Part shown: piece after piece, positions 44,984 to 55,925 of the stretch | How the letters are laid out: each line of letters starts with the position of its first letter | How positions within the stretch are numbered: the first letter of the stretch is position 1 | Assembly (NCBI GenBank): GCA_019188255.1 | Contig: JAETXT010000011.1 | Location: forward strand, 1,798,001 to 1,862,000 | Direction of reading: 5' to 3' | DNA from: Verticillium longisporum | Taxonomy: Eukaryota; Ascomycota; Sordariomycetes; Glomerellales; Plectosphaerellaceae | DNA: 64,000 nt | Made by a program: the position numbers and the translations under genes | Notes under the pieces: model-generated | What the model was told of the DNA's origin: nothing | Seen by the model: the letters and a program-made list of their open reading frames with translations, nothing else | Database searches by the model: none

Positions 44984-46345
44984 ATGGCGGCCATTGAGAA
45001 CCGCGGGCCTACCCTACAGGCTGTTGCTGTGTCTTTGCTCGTCGCGGCCATTATTTCAATCTTGCTGCGCTGCTATGTTCGGATATTCTTGATCAAGAAT
45101 TTTGGCGTCGATGACTACTTCATGGGGGTCGCAATGGTAAACATGACTCTCTGCCTTGGCACGGTTTTCCTTCCCATACTGATAGGGAGCAGGTCTTTTT
45201 TGCTCTCTTCGTGACATTCGTTTTAGTGGGCATCAAGTACGGCACCGGACGGCACCACTGGGATCTGGAAACGGCTGATGAACAGAAGGCCATGCGGGCT
45301 TGGTGGTTCTGCTATCTTTGGTACTGCCTCAGCATGATCGCCTCCAAAATATCCATCGGCTACTTCCTCCTCCGCATCACCGTACGGAAACTCGACATCT
45401 GGATTATCTACAGCGTCATGGGCGTCACTGTCCTCACCGGCGCCGTCTTCTTCTTCGTCACTCTCTTTCAGTGCAACCCCGTGTCCTTCTTCTGGGACAA
45501 GAGCCCCGCCAATGGCACCTGCGTCGACATTGAAGTCATCATCGCCTTGACCTACCTCTACAGCGCCTGCAGCGTCATTTGCGACTTTACTTTTGCCATT
45601 CTTCCCGTCTTCCTCATCATGAGCCTCAGCATGGACCGCAAGACTCGTCTTGCTCTCGTTCCCATCGTCATGATGGCGTGTGTGTAAGTAGCAGCATGCT
45701 GTAACACAACGGCCGAGGGTTGGAAGCTGACAGTACACAGGGCGAGTTCCGCCGTCGTCGTGCGATTTGCATTCGTCAAGGATTTCAAGAATCCCGACTT
45801 TCTCTGTATGCCTTCTATCTCCGCCTGCTCCCAAACTTGACACGCAACAAGGACTAACATTAACAGACGCCACCGTCGACATTGCCATCTGGTCAACCAC
45901 CGAATCAGGCCTCGCCATCATCGCCGGCAGCTTGGCCACGCTCCGCCCGCTATTCCGTCTCGTCGCCCGTGCCATGGGCCTCTCCACGAACGACCCGTCC
46001 GGCTACCAGGTTTCGGGACAACAGCGAATCCCCTCCGGCATGGGCTGGGCCAATCAAGCGGACGAGGGCCGAGACAGCCGCCGTGGCAAGGGCCCCTTCA
46101 GCCTGACGACATTTCTCAATGACGAAGCAGAGGCCAGGACTGGTGGCGCGAGCGAAGAGTCAGAGGATGCGCAACGCAAGAGGTCACTAGACCGCAAGAG
46201 GGGGTCGATCTGGAAGTCCAAGGGCGGTGATGCCGGCGACAGCGAGGAGGAGCTGACGTTCGACGGCTCGAAGAAGACGACAACCTGGACGGTCGAGACG
46301 AGGACAAAGGGGTCATCATTATCAGTGGAGGAGCGAAGCGTTTGA
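44984..46345 (+). CDS. PTH11-like/rhodopsin-domain integral membrane protein
   Basis: The first exon 44984-45136 (MAAIENRGPTLQAVAVSLLV) joins across a 56-bp intron to 45193 (VFFALFVTFVLVGIKYGTG). Two further introns lie near 45685-45740 and 45807-45868. The seven-helix fungal rhodopsin-domain pattern is clear: IRIFLIKNFGVDDYFM-like start (read as VRIFLIKNFGVDDYF), YGTGRHHWDLE, WFCYLWYCLSMIASKISIGY, FQCNPVSFFWDKS, ICDFTFAILPVFLIMSLSM, DIAIWSTTESGLAIIAGSLA and LRPLFR. A Ser/Lys/Glu-rich cytoplasmic tail of about 130 residues follows. No N-terminal CFEM domain is seen. Such proteins may act as surface receptors; the ligand is unknown. The second intron donor was not fixed exactly. Confidence 0.82.
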
Positions 46346-48307
46346 TATTTTCCTTTGCAAGAACACGTGCGACGAACGGTGTTGTAATGTTTACTCCGGC
46401 AACATGAACAGTACACAGGCTGATATGCCACAACAAACAATGCACCCTAATGACATGAATTACCACCACCTACAAGCTCCCCTTCCACTGCCAGCTCTGT
46501 GTTGAGGTCGAGGTCCTTTTGGCACCGGAGCAGACTTCACCCGGAAGCACTCCCCGTCTAATTCTCCGTCTGTGAATACTCGCACGCATCAGTGTGGCAG
46601 CAGATTCGAGGACACGGGGACTGAAAGCGCCGCCCCCAGCGAGGCTATTAGCCAGAGGCACGATTCTGATACACCGAGCGACGTGGTTACCCATAGAGGT
46701 AGGTAAGGTGTAGGGCGCACACCATCTGCATACGACGACCGCTGACATGGTCGAGTTTCCTAGCGGTGCAGATCAGCCCAGCCACTTGCGACAGGCCTCG
46801 AGCGCACAGTCAGCGGCCGCTCTGACCGCGGCCCAGATGCCTATAGTTCTTTGACTATCACGTCCAGCCCCAGAGGCCATGTCGACGACATGCCGACATG
46901 TCTGGCCCTGAATGCGGGGATTTCAGCCTTGAGTGAGACAAAAGAGTCGAAATAAGGCAATCCATCTAGTAGCTGCTATCTCACTGCCGGCGACGGGTTC
47001 GATAGCGCAGTGAATCGAAGCAACTTGCACAGTACTTGACAGGGACGTGGGGCGGCGATCCCACTTTCCTCTTGGCCGAGGACGATGTTTCATGAGAAAG
47101 GCATGGTGACATTGAGTGTTTGCCATTTCCCGCCCCGGCCTTCATTTTCAGCCCCCGATTTGAGGGCTGTTTCTGGTCAGCGGCATGTCGACAACCTGGT
47201 ATGTGCATGCTCCCAGTGGCAGAGGCCAAGTCCGAATTCCGCCACGAAGTCCGTGATGGGCCAGAGGAGCGGTCTGCCAGGGGGCCTGTTGTCAGGGGCT
47301 GCCATCAGGGGATGTCGGCCAGGGATGGCTGGTTTGGCGACCGACATATTATTAAAGAGGAGTGCCGATCAACGTGGCATATGCCTGTCAATAACTGGAG
47401 AATTGAATTTCGAGGACGTGCATCTGCCACCGTACTTGTTGAGGTGCCGATCTTCGACAGCGCCGCACACTTGCCAGTCGACTTTACATCCGGCTTCCCA
47501 TATTCCGTGTCTGCACTGATCTGTAGGCTCGAAACTCAGAACCATCATGGATGCGCCTACGGCGCCTGGGGAAATAATAGGAGTCGCAGCTGAGATTGAA
47601 ATGGTCTGCTGACAAGCCTTGCCTGAAGCCACATCAGACAGGGTTATTGCTCTTTCACGATCGCTTATTTTAACCATGCCGAAATGAATCGTAACGAGTC
47701 CAAACGCCTTGGTGGGAGCCAACCCTTACCCATGGCATGACTCAATAAAAATGCTGGGAAACAGAGCTGGACCAGGAAAGAGCTCGTGATCAACCTCTCT
47801 CGTGACAAAGAAGCACGGCTTGTATTGCGATGATATTTCCTCTCCTAGGCACTTCTTGCCAACACGGCAACGTAGAACCGTAGCTCCATCGCGCGTTTTC
47901 GTGACAAGACAGGAAACCCGGGAGAAGTTACGCAAAAAAAAGCTCTCAGATGTGAGATGACCTTTGGAAAAGCCAGGCACAGTTTCTGGCTACCCAGCTT
48001 GGCGCGAGGCCACGGGCTTTATGACCAAGAGATGTTGCTCAAGCTGTGCAGCGTTGATGGTGTTCAGGGTGAGCTGGTCAGCGTTCATGCCAATAAGTTG
48101 CAACGGACACTGTCTGTGTGTCTCAATCTGTTGTGGTGGTTGGATTATGTCAGCGGGGCCCCACTCCAGACCCCTCCTGTAGGTCGCGTCAACCGATGGA
48201 AGCTGGAGAAGCTACGGACAGCTTCGCGAATACTTGCGATCACAAAGCTGTCTCCCCCTCGTCCAATGCCCCTCTCTTTTTTCCCACTGAGAGTATTCAC
48301 ACGAAAA
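46346..48307. other. gene-free stretch
   Basis: About 2 kb. Overlapping frames near 47085-47722 look like chance. Nothing is recognised. Confidence 0.45.
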
Positions 48308-48815
48308 ATGTCTACCATATCTCTCGCCAACCTGCAGCGTATCTCTGCCAAAGACCTGTCCGAGATTCTGCTCACACAGCAAGCCGCTGCTACGGACCCA
48401 ACTGTCGCCGTTGTTGACGTTCGCGATGATGGTGAGCGATTGTGACAGTTCGCCGTGCACGCATAAAAGCTTACTGACGCTCCATCACGCAGACTACATT
48501 GGTGGCCACATCAAGGGCGGTATCAACATGCCCTCCGCAACACTCGACGTCATGATGCCTACCCTCGTCCGACGTATGCAAGGCAAGAAGACAGTCGTGT
48601 TCCACTGCGCCCTCTCTCAACAGCGCGGACCCAGCGCGGCACTCAAGTACCTTCGCGAACGCGACCAGATGATGCGAAGAGAGAACCCCGCTGAGCTCGC
48701 GAACCAGACGGTTTATGTCCTCGATCTCGGCTTCAGCGGTTGGCAGCAGACGTACGGCGAAGACGAACGCCTGACCGACGGATACAGCAAGGAATTGTGG
48801 CAGAGTGGCTTCTAG
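48308..48815 (+). CDS. rhodanese-domain phosphatase of the Ych1/Ibp1 (Cdc25-like) type
   Basis: Two exons, 48308-48431 and 48493-48815, give 148 residues. The rhodanese fold shows VAVVDVRDDDYIGGHIKGG, and the active-site loop VVFHCALSQQRGPSAA. Its CX5R form (Cys then five residues then Arg) is that of Cdc25-like phosphatases and arsenate reductases rather than the six-residue sulfurtransferase loop. LDLGFSGWQQTYG closes the domain. The ATG at 48308 was chosen because upstream in-frame codons are unlike the family. Yeast Ych1 and Acr2 are relatives; whether this one acts on phosphotyrosine or arsenate is open. Confidence 0.88.
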
Positions 48816-49169
48816 GAGTATGACTGAGGAGACATGGAATGGCGCTTCGTTCATATCCAGTTGGCGTTCCATGACTGAAAAAGCCAACTTTGACTTTGGC
48901 GTGACTTGGTGGCTGGACGATTCGCACACCTCTGTGGCTGTCGCTCGTAACTTTATCACAGACACAAAATCGACGACGATTTTCTCTCCGCCCACAATTC
49001 CGACCTGCACTTCGACTCGTCACGAAAACTCGATTCGAGACATTTCAGAGTCTCCATCCTATCGAACTGCGTTCTACACACGGGCAGCTTCACACGCCAA
49101 AGTCAGCTCGAGAGCCTTGAATCGCGCCGAGAGCCTCGTATAACACATCAATTTGCCATCACATATCCC
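48816..49169. other. short intergenic region
   Basis: 354 bp between two same-strand genes. No signal is recognised. Confidence 0.35.
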
Positions 49170-49775
49170 ATGGAGACACTCAAAGAGGTCCTGGACACGT
49201 TGTCCAGCCTTTTCCATCATTCTGGCAATGCCAGCTCAAAGCTACCGGGCCAACAATCACAGCCCGAACAGGGGAGCTACGCCGGCCGCCACGTTCATCG
49301 CCACGGTCGTGCCAGGAGACGCGACCATACCCTCGGGGGCCATCCGGAAATAATCGTCCCCGTGGTCATGGCCACAGGTGCCGTCGCAGGCTTCCTCTGC
49401 TGCTTTACGGCCCGCATCATTCTCGAGGACCAAATTGCCGCGAACTTCGTGCTCCCGCAGAACAATCAGCTGCGCATCCTCAGCGGCATCGTCATCCTCG
49501 TCTCCTGGGTACTCATTCGCCTCATTTTCTTACTCCCGTTGGCCGTCGAGAATATCGTCCTGTTTGGAGTCATCTGCTTTCCAAAGTACCGAAAAAGGCA
49601 GAGGCACCAGCTGTGTACTCCCTTTAGTTGGATGGACCGCACTTTTCGTAACATGGCAGCCATCGGTCTCGCCTGGATCTTCAGAGGCTTTAGGCGTGCT
49701 CCAAAGCCTGTCGTGCAGGAACCGACTTTGCAGCCGCTTCAGATCTGTCCCGAGAGTCACCTTCCCGAGGGTTAA
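49170..49775 (+). CDS. hypothetical membrane protein
   Basis: 201 residues, no recognised family. A polar His/Arg/Gln-rich N-terminus of about 60 residues (SYAGRHVHRHGRARRRDH) is followed by hydrophobic segments near 62-85 (IIVPVVMATGAVAGFLCCFT) and about 100-135 (GIVILVSWVLIRLIFLLPLA). A basic stretch PKYRKRQRHQ comes next. The frame is long enough to be notable, but the competing frame over the same bases is also open, so I hold it as tentative. Confidence 0.42.
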   Translation: METLKEVLDTLSSLFHHSGNASSKLPGQQSQPEQGSYAGRHVHRHGRARRRDHTLGGHPEIIVPVVMATGAVAGFLCCFTARIILEDQIAANFVLPQNNQLRILSGIVILVSWVLIRLIFLLPLAVENIVLFGVICFPKYRKRQRHQLCTPFSWMDRTFRNMAAIGLAWIFRGFRRAPKPVVQEPTLQPLQICPESHLPEG

Positions 49776-49793
49776 CTTCCCGAGAGTCACCTC
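49749..49793. repeat. 15-bp tandem repeat, three copies, spanning a stop codon
   Basis: CCCGAGAGTCACCTT, CCCGAGGGTTAACTT and CCCGAGAGTCACCTC follow each other. The middle copy supplies the TAA that ends the hypothetical membrane protein. Confidence 0.85.
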
Positions 49794-50276
49794 CCTCCTC
49801 CCGCCTACGGGCTCCACGCCTCCGACTCGGTCATTTCCCCGCCCCCTCCAACATACAAGACCCGAGCCGGCAACGACGAGCAAACTTTGCCCATCTAGGC
49901 CCGGCACCAAGACGGCAGTAACGACGAGGATACGACAACCAGTACGGATGCGGGCTACAGTGGCGAAGGGAAGTATAAAGGAGCAGAGGGATCACTATGG
50001 CATACTACCCTGCAGTGGCTGGCTTAGAGAGTCCCAATCTCGAAGAATCTGGATGGGAGGAATGTGCCTGGCAGGCCTCGAATGACTGCTCCAGATAGTA
50101 CAAATTTGCAGTCTACAGGGTGCTTCACGCGAGAATACTCAGTCGTTAACACTGTCAGATGAAGAATGGTGATAGTACGAGAGCCGTGGCATTATTGATA
50201 GCAAGATGCGCGTTGAACGTCCAAACTCACGAGCTGAAGAAGTGCCACTCAGGGCATATCTTTCGGAATAAGTGAC
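49776..50276. other. intergenic, no gene seen
   Basis: About 500 bp between convergent genes. The start overlaps the 15-bp repeat. Confidence 0.4.
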
Positions 50277-50825
50277 TTACTTCGCGGCAGTCAAAGCTGA
50301 ACAGCCACAGCAATGATCGAGACCGCCATCATGACTAGATCCAAAGGTCGTCCAAGCCTGGCGGCCGAACTCCCCACCTCGTCGTACCCCACAACAGCAT
50401 ATTTGTCGCTCTGAACGCTCGTTCCAGACACAGTACCGGGTTGATTGTCGACAGACTGGAAGCGAGCCAAAAAGTAGAATTTCCTTGCCTTCTGCGACGC
50501 GCATGCCGCCATCCGTACCTTGCTGCAACGCCGTGGCAGCTTCGGTAGCATCCCACTCGTATTTCCCATCCCCGGTCTGCAGACTGATGTTCGCCTTGAT
50601 CACGTCGCCGTACTCGCCTCTGTCGCCTGCAAGTTGTACCCTCCAGGAGAGCTCGAGATGTCGATACGCTGAGGTGTGGTCCGTTCCGTCATGCTGCCAA
50701 GTCACCGTGGTTGGGGCTGAGAGGTTGAGCGGCTGATTGGCATCTGGCCCGGTAAACTCGAATGCCGTTGCGATTGGAAGGATCGCAGCAAAAGCTAAGG
50801 GCAGAGTTTGCGCGGGAAAATGCAT
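50277..50825 (-). CDS. Kre9/Knh1-like GPI-type wall protein, frameshifted
   Basis: From MHFPAQTLPLAFAAILPIAT (signal peptide), the frame shows FEFTGPDANQPLNLSAPTTV, TWQHDGTD, HLELSWRVQL, ISLQTGDGKYEWDATEAAT and GMRVAEGKE, as in the Kre9/Knh1 N-terminal domain. Near 50478-50484 the frame changes. The expected continuation FYFLARFQSVDNQPGTVSG and a GPI-style hydrophobic end (VMMAVSIIAVAVQL) lie one frame away and stop near 50291. One base too many in an A run explains this. The family takes part in cell-wall beta-1,6-glucan assembly. It is either an assembly indel or a recent lesion; the lasting intact second part favours an indel or a very young change. Confidence 0.7.
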   Translation of the reverse strand: MHFPAQTLPLAFAAILPIATAFEFTGPDANQPLNLSAPTTVTWQHDGTDHTSAYRHLELSWRVQLAGDRGEYGDVIKANISLQTGDGKYEWDATEAATALQQGTDGGMRVAEGKEILLFGSLPVCRQSTRYCVWNERSERQICCCGVRRGGEFGRQAWTTFGSSHDGGLDHCCGCSALTAAK

Positions 50826-51822
50826 GGCCGATCTGAGTCGGAACGTTAGTCGCACATATCAGGAGTTCAACGTTTGTTCGATCTTGGGCTTACAGGGTAG
50901 AACCACGAGTCCGCAATGCGTAGCCGAGAGAGCTTGATCAATGAAGGGGCTCTCTTCCTTTCTTCCTCGCAAATTATTGAACATCTAGGTTACGTTAGGG
51001 AGAGACTGCAGCTTGTATATTTATTCCGCGCGTCGTATTCAGCATCAGGATCACAACGAAGATGCTTCCTCTTACGGAACGACGAGGTCCACAATCGGGG
51101 GAGCCTGCAGCGAGCCGCAATCTCTGGTTGGAACAATTCCTGTACTCTTGGATTCATCGCGATACGGGCTGGTCAGGCCTTCCTCTTTTTGTCAATCTGA
51201 TAATCAGAAATGACCATCTGGCCCCACGGGCCGGGGCTTTCCGGGGGCTCTTCAGGCTCACTTTCTCTTCAACATGTGAGGCCAAGACGATGCCCTCTAG
51301 TCGTGCACCAACAGGTGGGGTCTCGGGCAGCACCAATGCGCGCCGAAGACCTGCACATGGTGTCTTAGCGATGGCCAAGAGGCCTCGCCAGGCTTGGACC
51401 AATCTCGCGTGGCCGAGAAGACATGCTGATGTCTGCAAAATAGTCTACCAGGCTAGAGGACGGTGGAACTCATTGTGTTTGTTCTGTCATGGCAAGAACG
51501 ACCTACGATGTGACCGAACATCACCGGCCTTGGACACTGCTTCAGCTTCGGAGCCACCATGCACTGCACTGCACACCGCTACAAAGCAGATAGAGACCGA
51601 AGATATCCCTTCACGTCCAAGGACTGCATATTTTATGTCTGTAATAGTCCATGTAGTCCTTTGCATCGCCATGGGTCACGAGCTTTGATGACTGTATAGT
51701 CAAGGCGATGATTGCATTGAATAAGAATACTCAATTGACCAAAAACGTACACGAAAAAGGGCCCGAAGGTGCTTCAGAGGGAGGAAAAGCAAAAAGAACT
51801 GGCGCATTGCAGATTGACTGAA
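50826..51822. other. intergenic, no gene seen
   Basis: About 1 kb with overlapping frames (51062-51688 plus strand) that show no domain or conserved motif. Not called. Confidence 0.4.
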
Positions 51823-51903
51823 TGCCGCTACACGGGATCGAACCGTGGACCTTTCCATATCGCAGAGTACGAGTGGAACGCTCTACCACTGAGCTATACC
51901 GGC
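51823..51903 (-). tRNA. tRNA-Thr (anticodon CGT) with 9-nt intron
   Basis: On the minus strand the acceptor GCCGGTA faces TAGCGGC, pairing except for a G-G at the fifth position. D arm GCTC/GAGC, anticodon stem TTCCA/TGGAA and T arm CACGG/CCGTG around TTCGATC are sound. The region between the anticodon stems is 16 nt, so a 7-nt loop plus a 9-nt intron after base 37 is inferred, leaving anticodon CGT. The discriminator is A. The acceptor mismatch may impair function. Confidence 0.82.
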
Positions 51904-52534
51904 TCTTGTGATGGGAGAGCAACATGTGTCACAACTCATAACGCACAGACTCGGCCAGCTTCCTTTCACATTCCTCACCCAACAAAGCAAGACCATGGTT
52001 GGGATATAGTATGATAAATGTTCAGGCAAATAACCCTGCACCGTGGCAAAAGGCTAGCACTTCTCATTTGAGACCAAACTTCATCAAAACCTACACATGT
52101 ACTGGTAGCGCCGTGGTGCCGTCATCCCTCCCTGCCTTGGTGTGCAATCGCTTGATGGGGATTGGATTCTGGAGTGGGCTATGATGACTCGGCACCATGC
52201 AACGCTTCCGGCAAATGTTCCTGGCCCAAGAAAGGGACCTGACCTAGCTCGCCAGAAGCGGTGACGCAGACGGCGCTAGAGGGGTTGGTGGGGGGCGCCG
52301 AAGCCCGGATGCTGGACACTCACCGAGAAGGGACGGGTTCTCTTCTGCTGTGGCTGTTTGTTGACAAACTTGACCGCATCTGATAAGAACAAAAACACAT
52401 CATCGTCGATTGCTTCGTGCTCGCCAGAGGATCATATACATCAATTGACTGTTTTCTCTTTACGACTCTGCTCAACATACCGACATTGAAACGTCCTGTT
52501 TCTACCCCGCCACCACCCACCACCCACCACCATC
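51904..52534. other. intergenic, no gene seen
   Basis: About 630 bp before the HD-domain gene. A run of CACC repeats (52507-52532) forms its leader. Confidence 0.4.
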
Positions 52535-53436
52535 ATGTCGCCCAGCGCAACATCAGATGCCGTCGCCGCCGCGATGCCGAAGAACGGCACCGTCGACATT
52601 GCCAGTGCGTCACCGCATCCTCCTTTCTTCCCCCCGTCGTCTCCTCGTCTGCTGACACCGCCCCTCCTCCTCCAGACCTTGGCCACGTCGAGACCCCCAA
52701 GGTCGAAGGCACCTGGACCGTCTCCAAGGCCCTCGCCGCCTCGGCCGCCACGACAGCCCCCTCCCCGACGGGCACCGCGTCGCCGCTGCCCTTCTTCCAC
52801 CTGCTCGAGCGCCTCAAGACGACCAAGCGCGAGGGCTGGCGCCGCTTCGGCATCGCCCGCGGCGAGTCCATCGCCGACCACATGTACCGCATGTCCCTGA
52901 TCACGCTGCTCGCGCCGCCGGCCCTGGCGCCGCGCCTCGACCTCGCGCGCTGCATGAAGATGGCCCTCATCCACGACATGGCCGAGTCGCTCGTCGGCGA
53001 CATCACGCCCGTCGACGGCGTCGCCAAGCCCGAGAAGAACAGGCGCGAGGCCGACACGATGGACCACATCACCGACGGCCTCCACGGGGGGGTCTACGGC
53101 TGAATGCCCGGCCGCGAGATCCCCGCCCTCTGGCAGGAGTAAGAGGACTCCCAGACCATCGACAGCCTGTTCGTGCACGACGTCGACAAGATGGAGCTGC
53201 TGCTGCAGATGGTCGAGTACGAGCGCCGCGGCGAGGGCCGCGTCGACCTCGGCGAGTTCGCCTACGTCGCCACAAAGTTTGCGCTGCCCGAGACGAGGGA
53301 GTGGGCCGACGCCATCCTCAAGGAGAGGGAGGCGTTCTGGGGCTCTGTCGATCATGTGCACGGCGAGGCCGGCGTCGAGGGTGGTGTCGGCGAGGACAGG
53401 GCGCAGCAGCAGGACAGCTACTACGAGAAGAAGTGA
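52535..53436 (+). pseudogene. HD-domain phosphohydrolase (HDDC2/YGK1 type) with two in-frame stops
   Basis: The first exon 52535-52604 (MSPSATSDAVAAAMPKNGTV) joins at 52676 to NLGHVETPKVEGTWTVSKAL. The HD domain shows LLERLKTTKREGWRRFGI, ESIADHMYRMSLITLLAP, MALIHDMAESLVGDITPVDG and KNRREADTMDHI. A TGA at 53101-53103 and a TAA at 53140-53142 then interrupt the same frame, yet it continues with clear family sequence: GREIPALWQE before the TAA, then HDVDKMELLLQMVEYERRG and GEFAYVATKF to 53436. The relatives are metal-dependent 5'-deoxynucleotidases. No intron that would remove both stops keeps the conserved part. It is most likely a recent pseudogene. Codon use after the stops is still normal. 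Confidence 0.75.
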
Positions 53437-54567
53437 GCGGGCGGCAGGGCTCTGTTTTGCGTCCTTTTCAGAGTCATGGGTCGATATCCGATATGCGGCG
53501 TTCTTTTTTGGGAGGGCATACAGCGGGCGGGACTGGTACACATTAGATACACACGCGTGTTGTGATAAAGTAGAGGCTTTGGAGGACGGGTGTTGTAGAA
53601 TTCAGGCTCAGCCAGGACGGGAATGATGAACGATTTCCCCCCCCCCATGATGTTCACCCTTCTCTCTTGTTTTACTGCAGGACTGCTGCAGCCGGCCAGT
53701 CTGGAACTCTGTGCCACTGGTCTCCGCCCTCTGAGCGATGACAACTTTGGTACCCGAGCTCACAACATCTCAGCCCCCCGGAGGCTGGTCGATTACACCC
53801 GAGCCAGACAACAACCCCAGAACGACACGGAAAAATCAGTTCACGACATCCGGATCCCCGCAAGCTGACCGGTCCCCCCACGCTCTCGCCGACAACATCT
53901 TCGTTCGAATAAGCTTAACCACAAGGTATTCTGGTCTCATGAGCAAGTGTTCCCCTGCAGCCAATGGAGAGCACTACGCCTTGCCCTGCAATGTAGTAGC
54001 TTCAATAGTTCAGCCTTCGATGTAGATCGCCGGTCCATCCATGGCCTGATCCCCTCATTAGCCAGGTCAAGCGACGCAGGGCTGCGATGTTTACGTTCCC
54101 CCCCCCCCCCGCAGTGTAATAAGCATAATCGTCTGTCTCCCTTGGCCGCATCTCGGGTCTGTGATGCGGGTGGTGTTGAACGTGAGAACCCTGATGGCTT
54201 CAATTGCTGGTTCTGTCAGTCAACTGCACGTACGTACAGGCGCAGGCTACTACATGCACAAGCAATACGGGCTATGCACAGTGAAGAGGAACAGGTGGGC
54301 GAAAATTTCTGTTTGAAGTATGTACTGTATGGGCAGTATAGCCCGCAGCGAAACAACGAAGCAGCCCGTGTTGAACGCATGCTCTGTGATCACAACTTCA
54401 TGTCACCGCCTATCAAACGAGTGTCTCTCCTCCATTCTGAGCCTTAGACATCCAATGATCCACCGTGACCTCACAGACTGGTCGTTATTAGCAATCATAC
54501 AAGCCTCTCGGGAAGTTGCCGGCTTTCCCCACGGGACAGCTGAAACTTACATCAACACTCGGAAGTC
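53437..54567. other. intergenic, no gene seen
   Basis: 1.1 kb. Contains a C run near 54100-54111. The short frames are not supported. Confidence 0.4.
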
Positions 54568-54813
54568 TCAGTGGGAATCGCAGTGGTACTGAACGAGGCC
54601 GGCACCACATTCGGTCTCACCGTGCGAGTGGCAGCCAGAGCTGTTGGGCGTCACGCCCGTCCTGCAGCAGAACTCGCAGTTTCCAATGCGAGAGCAGTTG
54701 GTGGGAGGCACGCAGACACGGCGCTCCAGGTGGTTCTCCTCGAGGGGAGAAGGGAGGGCCGTCGCCTGAAGGGCCAGAGGGAGGAGAGCGAGGAGGACCT
54801 TGACGGAGACCAT
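54568..54813 (-). CDS. small secreted cysteine-rich protein (8 Cys)
   Basis: 81 residues from the ATG at 54813. An in-frame ATG 29 codons upstream was rejected because the leader there is not a signal peptide. MVSVKVLLALLPLALQATA is a clean signal peptide. A short pro-segment ends in a dibasic site (HLERR), a likely Kex2 cut. The mature part of about 47 residues holds eight cysteines, including a CC pair (CEFCC), the usual density for disulfide-stapled secreted fungal peptides. I do not recognise a family. Such peptides include effectors and antimicrobial peptides, but this sequence gives no evidence of activity. Confidence 0.72.
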   Translation of the reverse strand: MVSVKVLLALLPLALQATALPSPLEENHLERRVCVPPTNCSRIGNCEFCCRTGVTPNSSGCHSHGETECGAGLVQYHCDSH

Positions 54814-54915
54814 TTTGGCTGATGTTGTTGATTGGGACTTGTGAAGCTGTTGAGTACTAGATGATGAGCTGATGATGATGGAAATATCGACTTCTTCCAA
54901 GGCAAACGGCCCTCT

Positions 54916-54923
54916 ACTTATAC
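54916..54923 (-). promoter_or_regulatory. TATA-like element of the cysteine-rich gene
   Basis: TATAAGTA on the minus strand about 105 bp upstream of the ATG at 54813. Confidence 0.4.
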
Positions 54924-55819
54924 TTCTTCAGCGTCGCTTACCGTGTTCTCCTTTTCGTCTCTGCCGCCGATCGCGAGACGCCGGCGTTGCAAAAGTCGTC
55001 GTTGTCGTCTCACTACTGCAACCTGTCTGCCAGTATGATTGGGTTCGTCCTCAGGGTCCCTCCCATAGCATACGGCCGCGCCTCATGAGGAAGGCCAGTC
55101 GAGGGAGGCTATTCCCAAGGGAGGGCCCCGGACCGTTGCGCTTCATGCCGGCTATTGCTGGTACATGAGGCACCCAGTTCCATCCCGTCGTCTGTTTGTC
55201 TTCAGTTGCTCGTCCGATAGTATTGCGAGCGATATCCATGTAAACTGCTGACTGGCCTTGCAGGCAAAAACCGCAAATCAACCTTGAGAGGTTGTCGCCG
55301 CCGCCTCCGGACGCAAAATCCGCGCAGGATGCCCTGCAGCTCAAGCCCATGTGAGCTTGAAGTCTTGGCGTGGGATTCATCCGCGAGAAAAAGATCCCTC
55401 ACCCAAACCTGTAGATATCCGACAAACAAGCAACGGAGGCCAAGATCCTGGACGTTGCCACCGACCGACAGGCGAGAGATAGAAAGAGAATCGGCATTGG
55501 TCCGTTGTGCTTGGGGGCGCGGCCGACAAGAGGATCGTGCCGGGCCATAAGGGTTCTCAATATTGATGTTCACCATGCAGGTTCTTACCAACCACCACAG
55601 CCTCGGCTGCGAGCCCTGTGACGGCCCAGGTGAGAGGCGCCATGCTAGACAAATGCAGAAGGAGGGCTTTGTCTGTCGAGAGGAGAAACTGGGAGTAGCT
55701 GGCCTGGGATCGCCAACATACGGAGAAGGGCGCGCTTGCCCATGCTCCCATGCTCCCAAGCTCCCACGCTTCCTTGTCCCCGTGCCCGCTGTAGCAGGGA
55801 GCCTGCTCAGGCGAGGATG
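54924..55819. other. intergenic, no gene seen
   Basis: Shared upstream region of two divergent secreted-protein genes. A 222-codon minus-strand frame (55202-55870) shows no coding features. Short ATGCTCCC-like repeats occur near 55740-55770. Confidence 0.4.
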
Positions 55820-55827
55820 TATAAGAG
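55820..55827 (+). promoter_or_regulatory. TATA-like element of the HWHC-repeat gene
   Basis: TATAAGAG lies about 100 bp before the ATG at 55926. Confidence 0.45.
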
Positions 55828-55925
55828 CCTCCTGTTCGCCGTGCAGGAGATGCATGAGACTTTCCGTCACTCGTTAGCCTCATCTCGAGACACAAGCTTA
55901 CACAGCGAGATCAGAGGACCCAACA

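Noticed and set aside
47085..47722. Several frames of 110-160 codons in the 46-48 kb gene-free stretch
   Set aside because: They overlap each other on both strands, with no family features.
55202..55870. 222-codon minus-strand frame before the HWHC gene
   Set aside because: It covers the TATA-bearing upstream region of that gene and has no features of a real protein.
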